Shown here in pieces: positions 18,892 to 26,779 of a DNA stretch of 64,000 nucleotides. The notes beneath the pieces are model-generated. The model saw only the letters and a list, made by a program, of their open reading frames with translations. It searched no databases and was not told where the DNA came from. The position numbers and the translations under genes are program-made. Within the stretch, counting starts at the first letter, position 1, and every line of letters starts with the position of its first letter. This DNA is from Bog-473 sp963706555 (GTDB taxonomy: Bacteria; Actinomycetota; Acidimicrobiia; Acidimicrobiales; RAAP-2), in contig OY970164.1 in the NCBI GenBank assembly GCA_963706555.1, positions 2,356,001 through 2,420,000 on the forward strand, read 5' to 3'.

Positions 18892-18921
18892 TTGACAGTG
18901 CGAACCCCTCTGCCGTACCTT
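18892..18921 (+). promoter_or_regulatory. candidate sigma-A-type promoter for the CoA-transferase operon
   Basis: TTGACA at 18892-18897, an 18-base spacer and TACCTT at 18916-18921 fit a consensus -35 with a TANNNT -10. Transcription would start near 18928, about 110 bases before ATG 19040. Confidence 0.5.
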
Positions 18922-19039
18922 CGCACGGAATGCCGCTCACTTCGAAACGGGCTGTCAGGCGTGATGCTCCCCGCGCGTGGGTCAGCCGCAACGTCGGGAG
19001 AGCGACGCGCCCCGTCGCGGCATGGAGCAGGCTGGCGCC

Positions 19040-20308
19040 ATGAGCCCGGAGACCGTCGTCGACGACGACGCAACGAAATCTGCGCTGGGCCACATCACCG
19101 TCTGTGACCTCAGCGGACAGCTGGCCGGTGCCGGGTCGACCCGTTACCTCGCCGCCTTCGGTGCCCGGGTCATCCGGGTGGAGGATCCCGTCCGCCAGGG
19201 CCGCTGGGACATCATCAGGGGGACGATCCCTCACGTCGACGAGCGTCGGGGCATTGAGCTCGGCGGCGGGTTCAACAACCACAACGTCGAGAAGCTCGGG
19301 GTGACCATCAACCTCAGGCTGGAGTCCGGCCGGGACCTCTTCCGCCGCCTGGTCGGGGTATCTGACGTGGTGACCGAGAACTTCGCCGCCGGGGTCATGA
19401 CCAAGCTGGGTTTCCCCTACGAGGAGTTGCGCCGGATCAACCCGGACCTGATCTACGTCTCCAACTCCGGATTCGGCAGCGACGGACCGTACGCCGGTTT
19501 CAAGACGTTCGGCCCGGTCGTGCAGGCGGTCTGTGGGCTGACCTTCGGCGTCGGCCAGGCCGACGGCCCTCCTGCCGGGTGGGGGTTCTCCTACATGGAC
19601 CATATGGGAGCCAACCTCATGGCCCTGGCGGTGCTGGCCGGGCTCGCGCATCGGCACCGCACCGGGGAGGGGCAATGGATCGACATGTCCTGCACCGAGG
19701 CGGGACTCGGTCTCACCGGACCGGATCTTCTCGACTACACGGTCAACGAGCGTCCGCTGCGGAGGCCGGGGATGCCGGACTCCAATCACAGCGACGACCC
19801 GGCGATGGCCCCGCACAACATCTACCCGACCTCCGAGGCCGATCGTTGGGTGGCCATCGCCTGCCGGGACGATGAGGACTGGTCGTCGTTCGTCGCAGCG
19901 TGTGGTGAGGCCTGGGCCGACGATCCCCGCTTCGCGACCGCCGCGGGGCGCTCCGAGTCGCAGGAGGAGCTCGACGGCCTCGTTGCGGCGTGGACCTCGA
20001 CCCGAGACCGCCACCAGGTGGCCGCTGACCTGCGAACGGCAGGCGTCCCCGCCGCCGCCGTGGCCATGTCGGAGGATCGCATCGACCACGATCCGGACAA
20101 CGCGGCGTGGGGCATGTTCCCCGTCAGCCATCATCCCGAGATCGGCGACGTGCGGGTCGACGGGATCCCGGTCCACCTCTCCGAGACCGATTGGAGCATC
20201 GTCCGCGGTGCGCCACTCCTGGGACAGCACAACCGCGAGGTCTTCTGCGACCTGCTCGGTCTGAGCGAGCGCGAGTTCCACGACCTTGAGGAAGAAGGCG
20301 TGCTGTGA
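19040..20308 (+). CDS. CaiB/BaiF family III CoA-transferase, subunit with catalytic Asp
   Basis: 422-residue family III CoA-transferase, moving CoA between acyl groups through an aspartyl mixed-anhydride/thioester. The fold is evident from ITVCDLSGQLAGAGSTRYLA, GARVIRVEDP, NLRLESGRDLF, DVVTENFAAGVM and HRTGEGQWIDMS. The position of the catalytic Asp169 of formyl-CoA transferase is occupied by Asp in SYMDHMGANL (about residue 187). The start is ATG 19040 (ATG 19022 is possible). Its stop overlaps the GTG of the next CoA-transferase (GTGCTGTGA region, 4 bp), so the two are co-translated and probably form a heteromer. Confidence 0.85.
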   Translation: MSPETVVDDDATKSALGHITVCDLSGQLAGAGSTRYLAAFGARVIRVEDPVRQGRWDIIRGTIPHVDERRGIELGGGFNNHNVEKLGVTINLRLESGRDLFRRLVGVSDVVTENFAAGVMTKLGFPYEELRRINPDLIYVSNSGFGSDGPYAGFKTFGPVVQAVCGLTFGVGQADGPPAGWGFSYMDHMGANLMALAVLAGLAHRHRTGEGQWIDMSCTEAGLGLTGPDLLDYTVNERPLRRPGMPDSNHSDDPAMAPHNIYPTSEADRWVAIACRDDEDWSSFVAACGEAWADDPRFATAAGRSESQEELDGLVAAWTSTRDRHQVAADLRTAGVPAAAVAMSEDRIDHDPDNAAWGMFPVSHHPEIGDVRVDGIPVHLSETDWSIVRGAPLLGQHNREVFCDLLGLSEREFHDLEEEGVL

Positions 20309-21522
20309 GCGGCCCGCTGCACGGGGTCAGGGTCATCGAGCTCGCCAGCCTCCTGAGCGCATGGGCCGGCCGCACGCTGGCTGACCTGGGGGCCGAGGTG
20401 ATCGTGGTCGAACCTCCCGGTGGCCATTTCACGCGGACGTTCGGCCCTTTCGTCGACGACCTGCCACACCCCGACCGCAGCCTCTGGTGGTGGTACTACA
20501 ACGCATCGAAGAAGAGTGTCGTGATCGACATCGCCGCCAGCGAGGGCGGCGAGGAACTACGCCGGCTGATTGCTTCGGCCGACATCGTGCTGGAGGGGGA
20601 GCGGCCCGGCCGGTTGGCGGCCCTCGGACTCGACCACTCCGAATGCCGGTCCCGTCACCGGGACCTGGTGTGGACCTCGGTCACGAGCCACGGACAGGCC
20701 AGCGATCGATCCTCACAGCCGTGGACCGACCTCACTCTTTCGGCCGCGTCCGGGCTGGCATGGCTCAACGGGTACGACGATCACACCCTGCCGCCGATGC
20801 GGGGCCGCGGGAGTCAGACGCTGCAGATCGCCGGGGTACACGCCGCCCTGGGGACCCTCACCGCCCTGGCGCACCGCGACATCACCGGCGTCGGTCAGCA
20901 CGTCGATGCCAGCGCGTACGCGGCCTGCAACGTGACGACCGAGAGCGGGACCTTCTTCTACCTCGTGGCGGGCCAGACGCCGCAGCGCCAGACCGGTCGC
21001 CACGCCGCCGTGCAGCCGACGATGGAGGTCCAGGTGCGGGCGGGCGACGGCCGCTACGTCACGACCGGGTTCCCTCCGCACGAGGCGGAGGACTTCCGGG
21101 TGCTGCTGGAGTGGCTCGACGAACTCGGACTGCGGGAGAGCTGCCCCGAGGCGTTCTTCCTCCAGATCGGCATCGATCGTGGCGGTATCGATCTCGTCAA
21201 CGAGTGGAGTGATCCGGAGGTGATCGCGATCTTCGGTGCGGTCAGGACCGCACTTGTGCACATTGCCGAGAACATTTCGGCGCTCGATTTCTTCGAAGGG
21301 GCCCAGCGCCGGGACTTCCAGTGCGGGATTGTGTTCTCGCCCGACGAAGCGTTCGAGAACCCGCACTTCCTGGCACGGGGCTTCCAGACGCCGGTCGCGC
21401 ACGAGGAGCTGGGCCGGGAGATCCGCTACCCCGGGGCACCCTTCAAAATGAGCGCCTCGCCATGGGCGATAGGCCGTCGCCCGCCATTGGTCGGCGAGCA
21501 CACCGAGGAGCTCCTGACGTAG
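20305..21522 (+). CDS. CaiB/BaiF family III CoA-transferase, subunit lacking the catalytic Asp
   Basis: 405-residue partner of the preceding gene, starting at a GTG that overlaps its stop. Family features are VRVIELASLLSAWAGRTLADLG, DIVLEGERPGRLAALGLD and GVGQHVDASAYA. At the catalytic-Asp position the sequence reads QTLQIAGVHAALG (Gln at about residue 174), so this chain is probably not catalytic alone. That matches a two-subunit CoA-transferase of the benzylsuccinate (BbsEF) kind, in which only one chain carries the Asp. The following enoyl-CoA hydratase begins 34 bp downstream, suggesting the CoA ester is processed by beta-oxidation-like steps. Confidence 0.82.
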   Translation: MSGPLHGVRVIELASLLSAWAGRTLADLGAEVIVVEPPGGHFTRTFGPFVDDLPHPDRSLWWWYYNASKKSVVIDIAASEGGEELRRLIASADIVLEGERPGRLAALGLDHSECRSRHRDLVWTSVTSHGQASDRSSQPWTDLTLSAASGLAWLNGYDDHTLPPMRGRGSQTLQIAGVHAALGTLTALAHRDITGVGQHVDASAYAACNVTTESGTFFYLVAGQTPQRQTGRHAAVQPTMEVQVRAGDGRYVTTGFPPHEAEDFRVLLEWLDELGLRESCPEAFFLQIGIDRGGIDLVNEWSDPEVIAIFGAVRTALVHIAENISALDFFEGAQRRDFQCGIVFSPDEAFENPHFLARGFQTPVAHEELGREIRYPGAPFKMSASPWAIGRRPPLVGEHTEELLT

Positions 21523-21556
21523 TGGGGGCGGGCGACATTCGGCTAGGTTGCCCCAA

Positions 21557-22330
21557 ATGACGGATGTGGAGCCGTGCGTCCTGACCGAACGGCGCGGTGC
21601 GGTGTTGATCGTCACCCTCAACCGGCCCGGCCGGCGCAACGGCATCACCACTGAGATGTGCCAGCAGCTCTACGACGTTCTGCGCGAGGTCCCGGCGAGC
21701 GACGCCCAGGTCGTGGTGCTCCGCGGTGCAGGTAACGACTTCTCGGTGGGCGCGGACCTGACCGCACACGGATCAACCGGGCTACCGTCCTTCGAGCAGT
21801 TGCGGCCGACGTACCATGCGGCAACGCTGCTCCACACGATGCCGCAGGTGACGATCGCTTCCATCGACGGCGGGTGTGCCGGTGCCGCTCTCGGGTGGGC
21901 CTGCGCCTGTGATTTCCGGTTCGCGTCCGACCGGGCCAAGTTTGCGACTGCATTCTTGAAGGTCGGCGTGTCCGGCGACATGGGGCTGGTGTGGTCGCTG
22001 CCACGGTTGGTGGGCGCGGCACGCGCCCGGGAGCTGCTCTTGTTTCCCGAGAAGATCTCAGCCGACGAAGCCCTGGCGCTGGGGTTGGTTACCCGCACGT
22101 TCGAAGCCGGCGATCTCCACGACCGGGTGCTCACGTTGGCCGAGACGCTCGCTGGAAACCACCCTTTCCCGTTGCGGATGATGAAAGCCAACATCTTGTC
22201 GGCGGAGAGGATGGACATGGAGGAGTACATCGAGGTCGAATCGGCCCGACATCTGCATGTGGCCGCCAGCCCCTCCATGCGGGCGGGCATCGACGCGTTC
22301 GTGAAGGGTCGTGCCGATCCGCCGACCTGA
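21557..22330 (+). CDS. enoyl-CoA hydratase/isomerase (crotonase fold)
   Basis: 257-residue crotonase-superfamily enzyme. Oxyanion-hole segments are NDFSVGADLTAHG and IDGGCAGAALGWACACD, and the helix region FLKVGVSGDMGLVWSLPRLVG precedes EKISADEALALGLVTRTFE. The usual PGAGG active-site segment reads VSGDMGL, so hydratase activity is not certain; isomerase or other crotonase chemistry is possible. ATG 21557 is preferred over the TTG at 21548. It ends the CoA-transferase operon, and its stop directly abuts the stop of the convergent acyl-CoA dehydrogenase. Confidence 0.82.
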   Translation: MTDVEPCVLTERRGAVLIVTLNRPGRRNGITTEMCQQLYDVLREVPASDAQVVVLRGAGNDFSVGADLTAHGSTGLPSFEQLRPTYHAATLLHTMPQVTIASIDGGCAGAALGWACACDFRFASDRAKFATAFLKVGVSGDMGLVWSLPRLVGAARARELLLFPEKISADEALALGLVTRTFEAGDLHDRVLTLAETLAGNHPFPLRMMKANILSAERMDMEEYIEVESARHLHVAASPSMRAGIDAFVKGRADPPT

Positions 22331-23638
22331 CTAGGACGACGTGTCGCGCAAGTCGGCCAGCCGCTCTTCGACGAATTCCCTGGCCTGCGCTCGTCGCGTC
22401 GGCAGGTGTTCGGTCGGCCAGAGACCGGGCGCCGAAGAGTAGTTCTTGAGCACCCGCCGCGCCACCGTTGCCTTGTGCACCTCGCTCGGCCCATCGGAGA
22501 ATCCGACGGCATATTGCATGAGGAACAAACGTCCGAGGTCGAGCTCGTTCGAGATGCCGAGCGCTCCGTGTACCTGGATCGCCCGCCCGACGATTTCGTT
22601 GATGAGCTTCGGTGCAGCGGCCTTGATCGCCGCGATGTCCTCGCGAACGCGTTGGTAGTCCTGATAACGGTCGATCTTCCAGGCGGTCCGCAGGACCAGG
22701 AGCCGGAATTGTTCGAGCTCGATCCATGAATCCGCGATGTACCCCTGCACATACTGCTTGTCGGCGAGCAGGGACCCCTTGGTGGACCGGCTGAGGACTC
22801 GCTCGCACATCATGTCGAAGGCGCGTTGACAGATGCCGACTGACCGCATGGCGTGATGCACCCTGCCGCCGCCCAGCCGTGTCTGTGCCACAGCGAAGCC
22901 CTCTCCTTCGGGGCCGAGCAGGTTTGTGGCGGGGATCCGCACGTCCTCGTAGTGCACGAGTCCGTGTGCGCCTTCCTCCTGGGCTTCCCATGCGAGTCCG
23001 ATGTTGCGCACGATGTTGACACCGGGTGTCGCCCGGGGAACGAGGAACATGGACATTCCCCGGTACGGCATCGCGTCCGGATCCGTCACCGCCATCACGA
23101 TCAGGAATTCGGCCCAGCGCGCGTGGGACGAGAAGAATTTCCACCCGTTGATCACCCACTCTTCCCCGTCCTTGACCGCACGGGTCAAGAAGCCTCCAGG
23201 GTCGGAACCGCCTTGGGGTTCGGTCATCGAGTAACACGAGACGATGTCACCCTCCAGCAGGGGAGCGAGATACTGCTCCTTCTGCGCGGGGGTCCCGTAG
23301 TGCGCCAAAATCTCCGCGTTTCCCGTGTCGGGTGCCTGGGTCCCGAAGACCCGGGGCCCCCACTGTGATCGACCGAGGATCTCGTTCATCAGGGCAAGTT
23401 TCAATTGCCCGAAGCCCTGTCCGCCCAGGTTGGGGCCGAGGTGGGCCGCCCACAGCCCCCGCGCCCGTACCTGGTCCTTCAGGGGGCGCAGCAGGACCTT
23501 GATGTCCTCGCGCTGCGGTTGCCGGTACACCTCATCGGGCCACAGCAGATCGAGAGGCTCGACTTCCTCCTTGACGAATTGCCGTATCCATTGCAGCTGA
23601 GCTTCGAACTCAGCATCGGTTTCAAAGTCCCAGCTCAC
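22331..23638 (-). CDS. acyl-CoA dehydrogenase, ACAD10/11-LvaC-like
   Basis: 435-residue acyl-CoA dehydrogenase with the sequence style of ACAD10/ACAD11. It has YSMTEPQGGSDPGGFLTRAV, INGWKFFSSHARWAEFLIVM, RLGGGRVHHAMRSVGICQ, IQVHGALGISNELDLGRLF and DGPSEVHKATVARRVLKNY. Where ordinary family members have the catalytic Glu in an EGT motif, this one reads SDGP. It lies 19 bp downstream of an APH-type kinase gene on the same strand, the same pairing that is fused in ACAD10/11 and adjacent in the lva levulinate operon. A role in processing 4-phosphorylated hydroxyacyl-CoA is therefore inferred. Confidence 0.85.
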   Translation of the reverse strand: MSWDFETDAEFEAQLQWIRQFVKEEVEPLDLLWPDEVYRQPQREDIKVLLRPLKDQVRARGLWAAHLGPNLGGQGFGQLKLALMNEILGRSQWGPRVFGTQAPDTGNAEILAHYGTPAQKEQYLAPLLEGDIVSCYSMTEPQGGSDPGGFLTRAVKDGEEWVINGWKFFSSHARWAEFLIVMAVTDPDAMPYRGMSMFLVPRATPGVNIVRNIGLAWEAQEEGAHGLVHYEDVRIPATNLLGPEGEGFAVAQTRLGGGRVHHAMRSVGICQRAFDMMCERVLSRSTKGSLLADKQYVQGYIADSWIELEQFRLLVLRTAWKIDRYQDYQRVREDIAAIKAAAPKLINEIVGRAIQVHGALGISNELDLGRLFLMQYAVGFSDGPSEVHKATVARRVLKNYSSAPGLWPTEHLPTRRAQAREFVEERLADLRDTSS

Positions 23639-23657
23639 GTGTGCCTGCTTCCGGGCC

Positions 23658-24710
23658 TTACCGGCGACGCCCCGTATAGGTGCTGGACGCAGCCAGGTCC
23701 GCGGCCCGGGCCATGAGATCGAGGATCAGCGGCCCGAAGGCCTCGAGCTTCGGGTCACCCGCGGCGCGCTGGAACCCTTGCTCGAGGACGATGGCCAGTT
23801 TCCAGCGGGCGAGGACGAGGTAGTAGTCGAAGTCGTCGACCTGGCGCCCCGAACGCTCGGCGTAGAAGGCGAGCAGCTCACTGCGCCCTGGCATGCCGGT
23901 GAGGTCCACGTAGCTGCCCTCGGAGGCTTCTTGCGACGTATCTTCGGGCCAGCCCTGGAGGGCCCAGGCCAGATCGATCTTGGGATCGCCGACCGTGCCC
24001 ATTTCCCAGTCGATGATTGCGGCGAGGCGTGCCGGTGTGCCGTGGCGGAACATGACGTTGGCGAATTGGTAATCACCGTGCATGATGCCGGGCACGAAGT
24101 CGAGAGGACGGTGCGACGCCAGCCATGCAGTCGTCTCGTCGAGCCCGGGTATCTCACGGCCTTTGATCCGCTCGAGGAACCGGGTCCATCGCTCCACCTG
24201 GCGATCGTGATAGCCGTCGGGACGCCCGAGGTCGCCGAGCCCCCGGGCCTTCCAGTCCACCTTTCCCATCTCGACGATCCCGTCAACGAGTTGGTAGGCG
24301 AGCCCGCGGCGTTCCTGTGGGTCGGTGTCATAGGGAGGTGCCCAGCCATGGAGGGCCATGGGCGACCATCCGTCGACGAAACCCATGATGTAAAAGGGCC
24401 GGCCGAGAACGCTTGCGTCCCGACAGACGGCGATCGCCTCGGTGTGCGGCACATCGGTTTCCGAGAGTGCCTCGATGATGCGCCACTCCCGCAGGATCCC
24501 CTCGTCGCGAGCAGCGGGTGCGGAGAGGGGGGGCATACGGAGCGCCCCATGCAGCTCACCGCGGCGAACCTGGAAGATTTCGTTCTGACTGCCCCCGGAG
24601 ATGAAGGACGCCTCCACGGGCAGTCCGACTCCGGACAATCCCTCCTGGTCCATCCACGCGGCGAGTGAAGCGGTGTCGATGGTCGGCTCCTCGAGTGCCT
24701 CGGCGGTCAT
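23658..24710 (-). CDS. APH-family phosphotransferase (ACAD10/11 N-domain / LvaA-like kinase)
   Basis: 350-residue kinase of the aminoglycoside-phosphotransferase fold. The ATP lobe has FISGGSQNEIFQVRRG, the catalytic loop is IMHGDYQFANVMFRHG (Asp about 213) and the metal-binding loop is IIDWEMGTVGDPKIDLAW (Asp about 234). YLVLARWKLAIVLEQG matches the ACAD10/11 kinase domain rather than antibiotic kinases. Known relatives phosphorylate the 4-hydroxyl of hydroxyacyl-CoA esters. The downstream gene is the matching dehydrogenase (19 bp gap). The F420 oxidoreductase lies 87 bp upstream. Antibiotic resistance is unlikely given this context. Confidence 0.85.
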   Translation of the reverse strand: MTAEALEEPTIDTASLAAWMDQEGLSGVGLPVEASFISGGSQNEIFQVRRGELHGALRMPPLSAPAARDEGILREWRIIEALSETDVPHTEAIAVCRDASVLGRPFYIMGFVDGWSPMALHGWAPPYDTDPQERRGLAYQLVDGIVEMGKVDWKARGLGDLGRPDGYHDRQVERWTRFLERIKGREIPGLDETTAWLASHRPLDFVPGIMHGDYQFANVMFRHGTPARLAAIIDWEMGTVGDPKIDLAWALQGWPEDTSQEASEGSYVDLTGMPGRSELLAFYAERSGRQVDDFDYYLVLARWKLAIVLEQGFQRAAGDPKLEAFGPLILDLMARAADLAASSTYTGRRR

Positions 24711-24797
24711 TGGCGGTCTCCCTCCCCTTGCGGGCTCTACGCGGGTCCACGGATACCTCGGACCGTGCGGAGACGCTATCGCAAGGCCCTGTCCGCC

Positions 24798-25805
24798 TCA
24801 CCGCTGCGCGGGCGGCCCCACCGATCTGCGCAAGGCCACGAGTGAGGGGTGCGTACCCCGGCTGATGAAGGAGACCCGGTCGACGACCCCGGCACAGCGC
24901 GTGACAAGGCGCGCCGGCACCTCATCGAGGGGGGCCACGACGGCGAACGCCTCGAGGACCTCATCGTCGATGAGCTCCGGCATCTCCGTCCACCGTCCCT
25001 CCTTGGAGAGGCGGGTGAGTTCGGGCCCCAGGTCGCCCCAACCGTGAAGGTCGAGGAGCGGTTTGTACGCCGGTGTCGACGCGTAGAAGGCGAGCTGCGA
25101 GCGTATGGCGGCAACCCCTTCTTCGATCTCGGCGTCGGTCCCGGTGGCGAGGAAGACTGCGGCCTTCACGCTGAACCCCTCCATCGGCTTGCCGGCCCGT
25201 CGCCGGCCCTCCGTCAGCGCCGGAACCGTGCGCTCACGGATCCATCGCCCGGTGGTGAAGCCATGGCAGAGAAAACCGTCGGCGACTTCGCCCGCCACAC
25301 GCGTCATTCCGTCGCCGACCCCCGCCACGTAGACCGCCGGCGGTCCGAACCCGTGTCGGGCCGGCATGAAGAGAGGCGGCATCAGCGTGTGCCGGTAGTA
25401 CTCGCCCTCGAAGCTGAGAGGTTCCTCGTTGGACCAACAGGCCCACGCGGCGCGCATGGCCAGCACGAATTCGCGCATCTGCGCGGCAGGGCGACCCCAT
25501 GGCATGGAGAAGCGACGAGTGATGTGCGCCTTTACCTGCGACCCCAGACCCAGCACCAGGCGTCCAGCGGAGAAACGCTGGAGGTCGTGCGCCGTGTACG
25601 CAAGCGACATGGGGGACCGCGCGAACGCCACGGCAATCGACGTCCCGATGTCGATTCGCTCTGTCGCGCCCGCCACCAGCGCGAGTGGCAGGAACGGGTC
25701 GCTGTTGACCTCTCCGGTGAAGACCCCGTCGTACCCGGCAGCCTCAGCGGCCGCAGCCGCGGTGGCGGCCGACTCCAGCCCACCCAGCGTGGTGTCGATC
25801 AGCAT
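24798..25805 (-). CDS. F420-dependent LLM-class oxidoreductase (TIGR03617/MSMEG_2256-like)
   Basis: 335-residue luciferase-like protein of the F420-dependent type. Characteristic segments are AEAAGYDGVFTGEVNSDPFL, ERIDIGTSIAVAFARSPMSL, LVLGLGSQVKAHITRRFSMP and a C-terminal LPAQ-like GTH region. The ATG at 25805 overlaps the stop of the upstream enoyl-CoA hydratase (TGATG), so translation is coupled and this start is well supported. It probably oxidises or reduces an alcohol/ketone-type intermediate with F420. It sits between the hydratase and the kinase-dehydrogenase pair. Confidence 0.85.
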   Translation of the reverse strand: MLIDTTLGGLESAATAAAAAEAAGYDGVFTGEVNSDPFLPLALVAGATERIDIGTSIAVAFARSPMSLAYTAHDLQRFSAGRLVLGLGSQVKAHITRRFSMPWGRPAAQMREFVLAMRAAWACWSNEEPLSFEGEYYRHTLMPPLFMPARHGFGPPAVYVAGVGDGMTRVAGEVADGFLCHGFTTGRWIRERTVPALTEGRRRAGKPMEGFSVKAAVFLATGTDAEIEEGVAAIRSQLAFYASTPAYKPLLDLHGWGDLGPELTRLSKEGRWTEMPELIDDEVLEAFAVVAPLDEVPARLVTRCAGVVDRVSFISRGTHPSLVALRRSVGPPAQR

Positions 25806-26605
25806 CAGGACGTCTGCGAGCGGCCGCGCGCCATGACGTCGGCGCGGCGCTCGGCGACGCTGCTCGCACCCAACTGCCACTTCTCGGCCATGTAGCCCTC
25901 GATCAGGTGCGCTTCGTCGAGCGTGGCCGCGTTGGCCATCTGCCGGTAGTGCGCCAGGAGGTGGCGGACGCTGCGCTGGTCGTTGTGGACGATGTCACCC
26001 GCCAGGCGCCACGCGAACGGCAGCAGCTCCTCGTGAGGAACGACGTGGTTGACCAATCCGTACCGGAGGGCATCGTCGGCGGTGAGGAAGTTCCCCGTCA
26101 GCGAGAGCTCGATGGCGCGTCGCAGCCCGATCGACTGGGCCATGAGGACGGTGATCCCCCCACCGGGCATGATCCCGACGCGGGCGTGCGTGTCGGCGAA
26201 GCGCGCCCGCTCCGATGCCACGAGGAACGTGCATTGCAGCGCGATCTCCAGCCCTCCCGTCACGGCGACACCGTTGACGGCGCCGATGACCGGTTTGGCG
26301 ATCACGGGGAGGAAACGGAAGAGGCCGTTCGCTGCACGCTCGGGACCCTGCCCCGCTTCGCGGGGATCGGCGGAGGGCGGCTCCTCACCGGACACCTCCT
26401 TGAGGTCGACGCCGGCCGAGAACGCAGGGTCCGAGCCCGTCAGGACGACGGCGTCCACCTCCGGATCGTCCCCCGCATCTCCGACCGCATCCCACAGGGC
26501 GTACATGAGCGCCCGGTTCAGCGCGTTGCGCGCTCGCGGCCGGTGCATCGTCAGCGTCGCCACGCGGTCTTCGACCTCGACGATGACGAGTTGCTCATCC
26601 TCCAC
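25805..26605 (-). CDS. enoyl-CoA hydratase/isomerase
   Basis: 266-residue crotonase-fold enzyme and first gene of the minus-strand unit 26605 to 22331. It has TMHRPRARNALNRALM, TGSDPAFSAGVDLKEV and VIGAVNGVAVTGGLEIAL (oxyanion hole), then HARVGIMPGGGITVLMAQSI, where the canonical active-site loop lies, and GNFLTADDALRYGLVNHVV. It is typical in length. Likely activity is hydration of an enoyl-CoA intermediate. Its stop is shared with the start of the F420 oxidoreductase. A divergent gap of 174 bp separates it from the fused CoA-transferase. Confidence 0.87.
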   Translation of the reverse strand: MEDEQLVIVEVEDRVATLTMHRPRARNALNRALMYALWDAVGDAGDDPEVDAVVLTGSDPAFSAGVDLKEVSGEEPPSADPREAGQGPERAANGLFRFLPVIAKPVIGAVNGVAVTGGLEIALQCTFLVASERARFADTHARVGIMPGGGITVLMAQSIGLRRAIELSLTGNFLTADDALRYGLVNHVVPHEELLPFAWRLAGDIVHNDQRSVRHLLAHYRQMANAATLDEAHLIEGYMAEKWQLGASSVAERRADVMARGRSQTS

Positions 26606-26779
26606 CGCGCACCTCTGTCATTTCTCGATGGCTCGCTCTCATTGCCGCCATAGCGGATCGTGGCGTACCGGACACGTACGGTAGCGTCCTCGTTGGCGCG
26701 TCGCCCTGTCAAGTGTCACCCCCAACGTGGGCCATGGCTCGTCCGTGTGCGCTTCGTCATCGGGTGGCTTCAGGGTGCA

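Noticed and set aside
18788..20281. A 497-codon minus-strand frame across the CoA-transferase gene
   Set aside because: Antisense to a well-supported CoA-transferase, composition of a shadow frame, and no family motif.
23658..24710. Aminoglycoside resistance kinase
   Set aside because: The catalytic loop matches APH-fold kinases, but the C-terminal block and the neighbouring dehydrogenase fit ACAD10/11-type hydroxyacyl-CoA kinases better.
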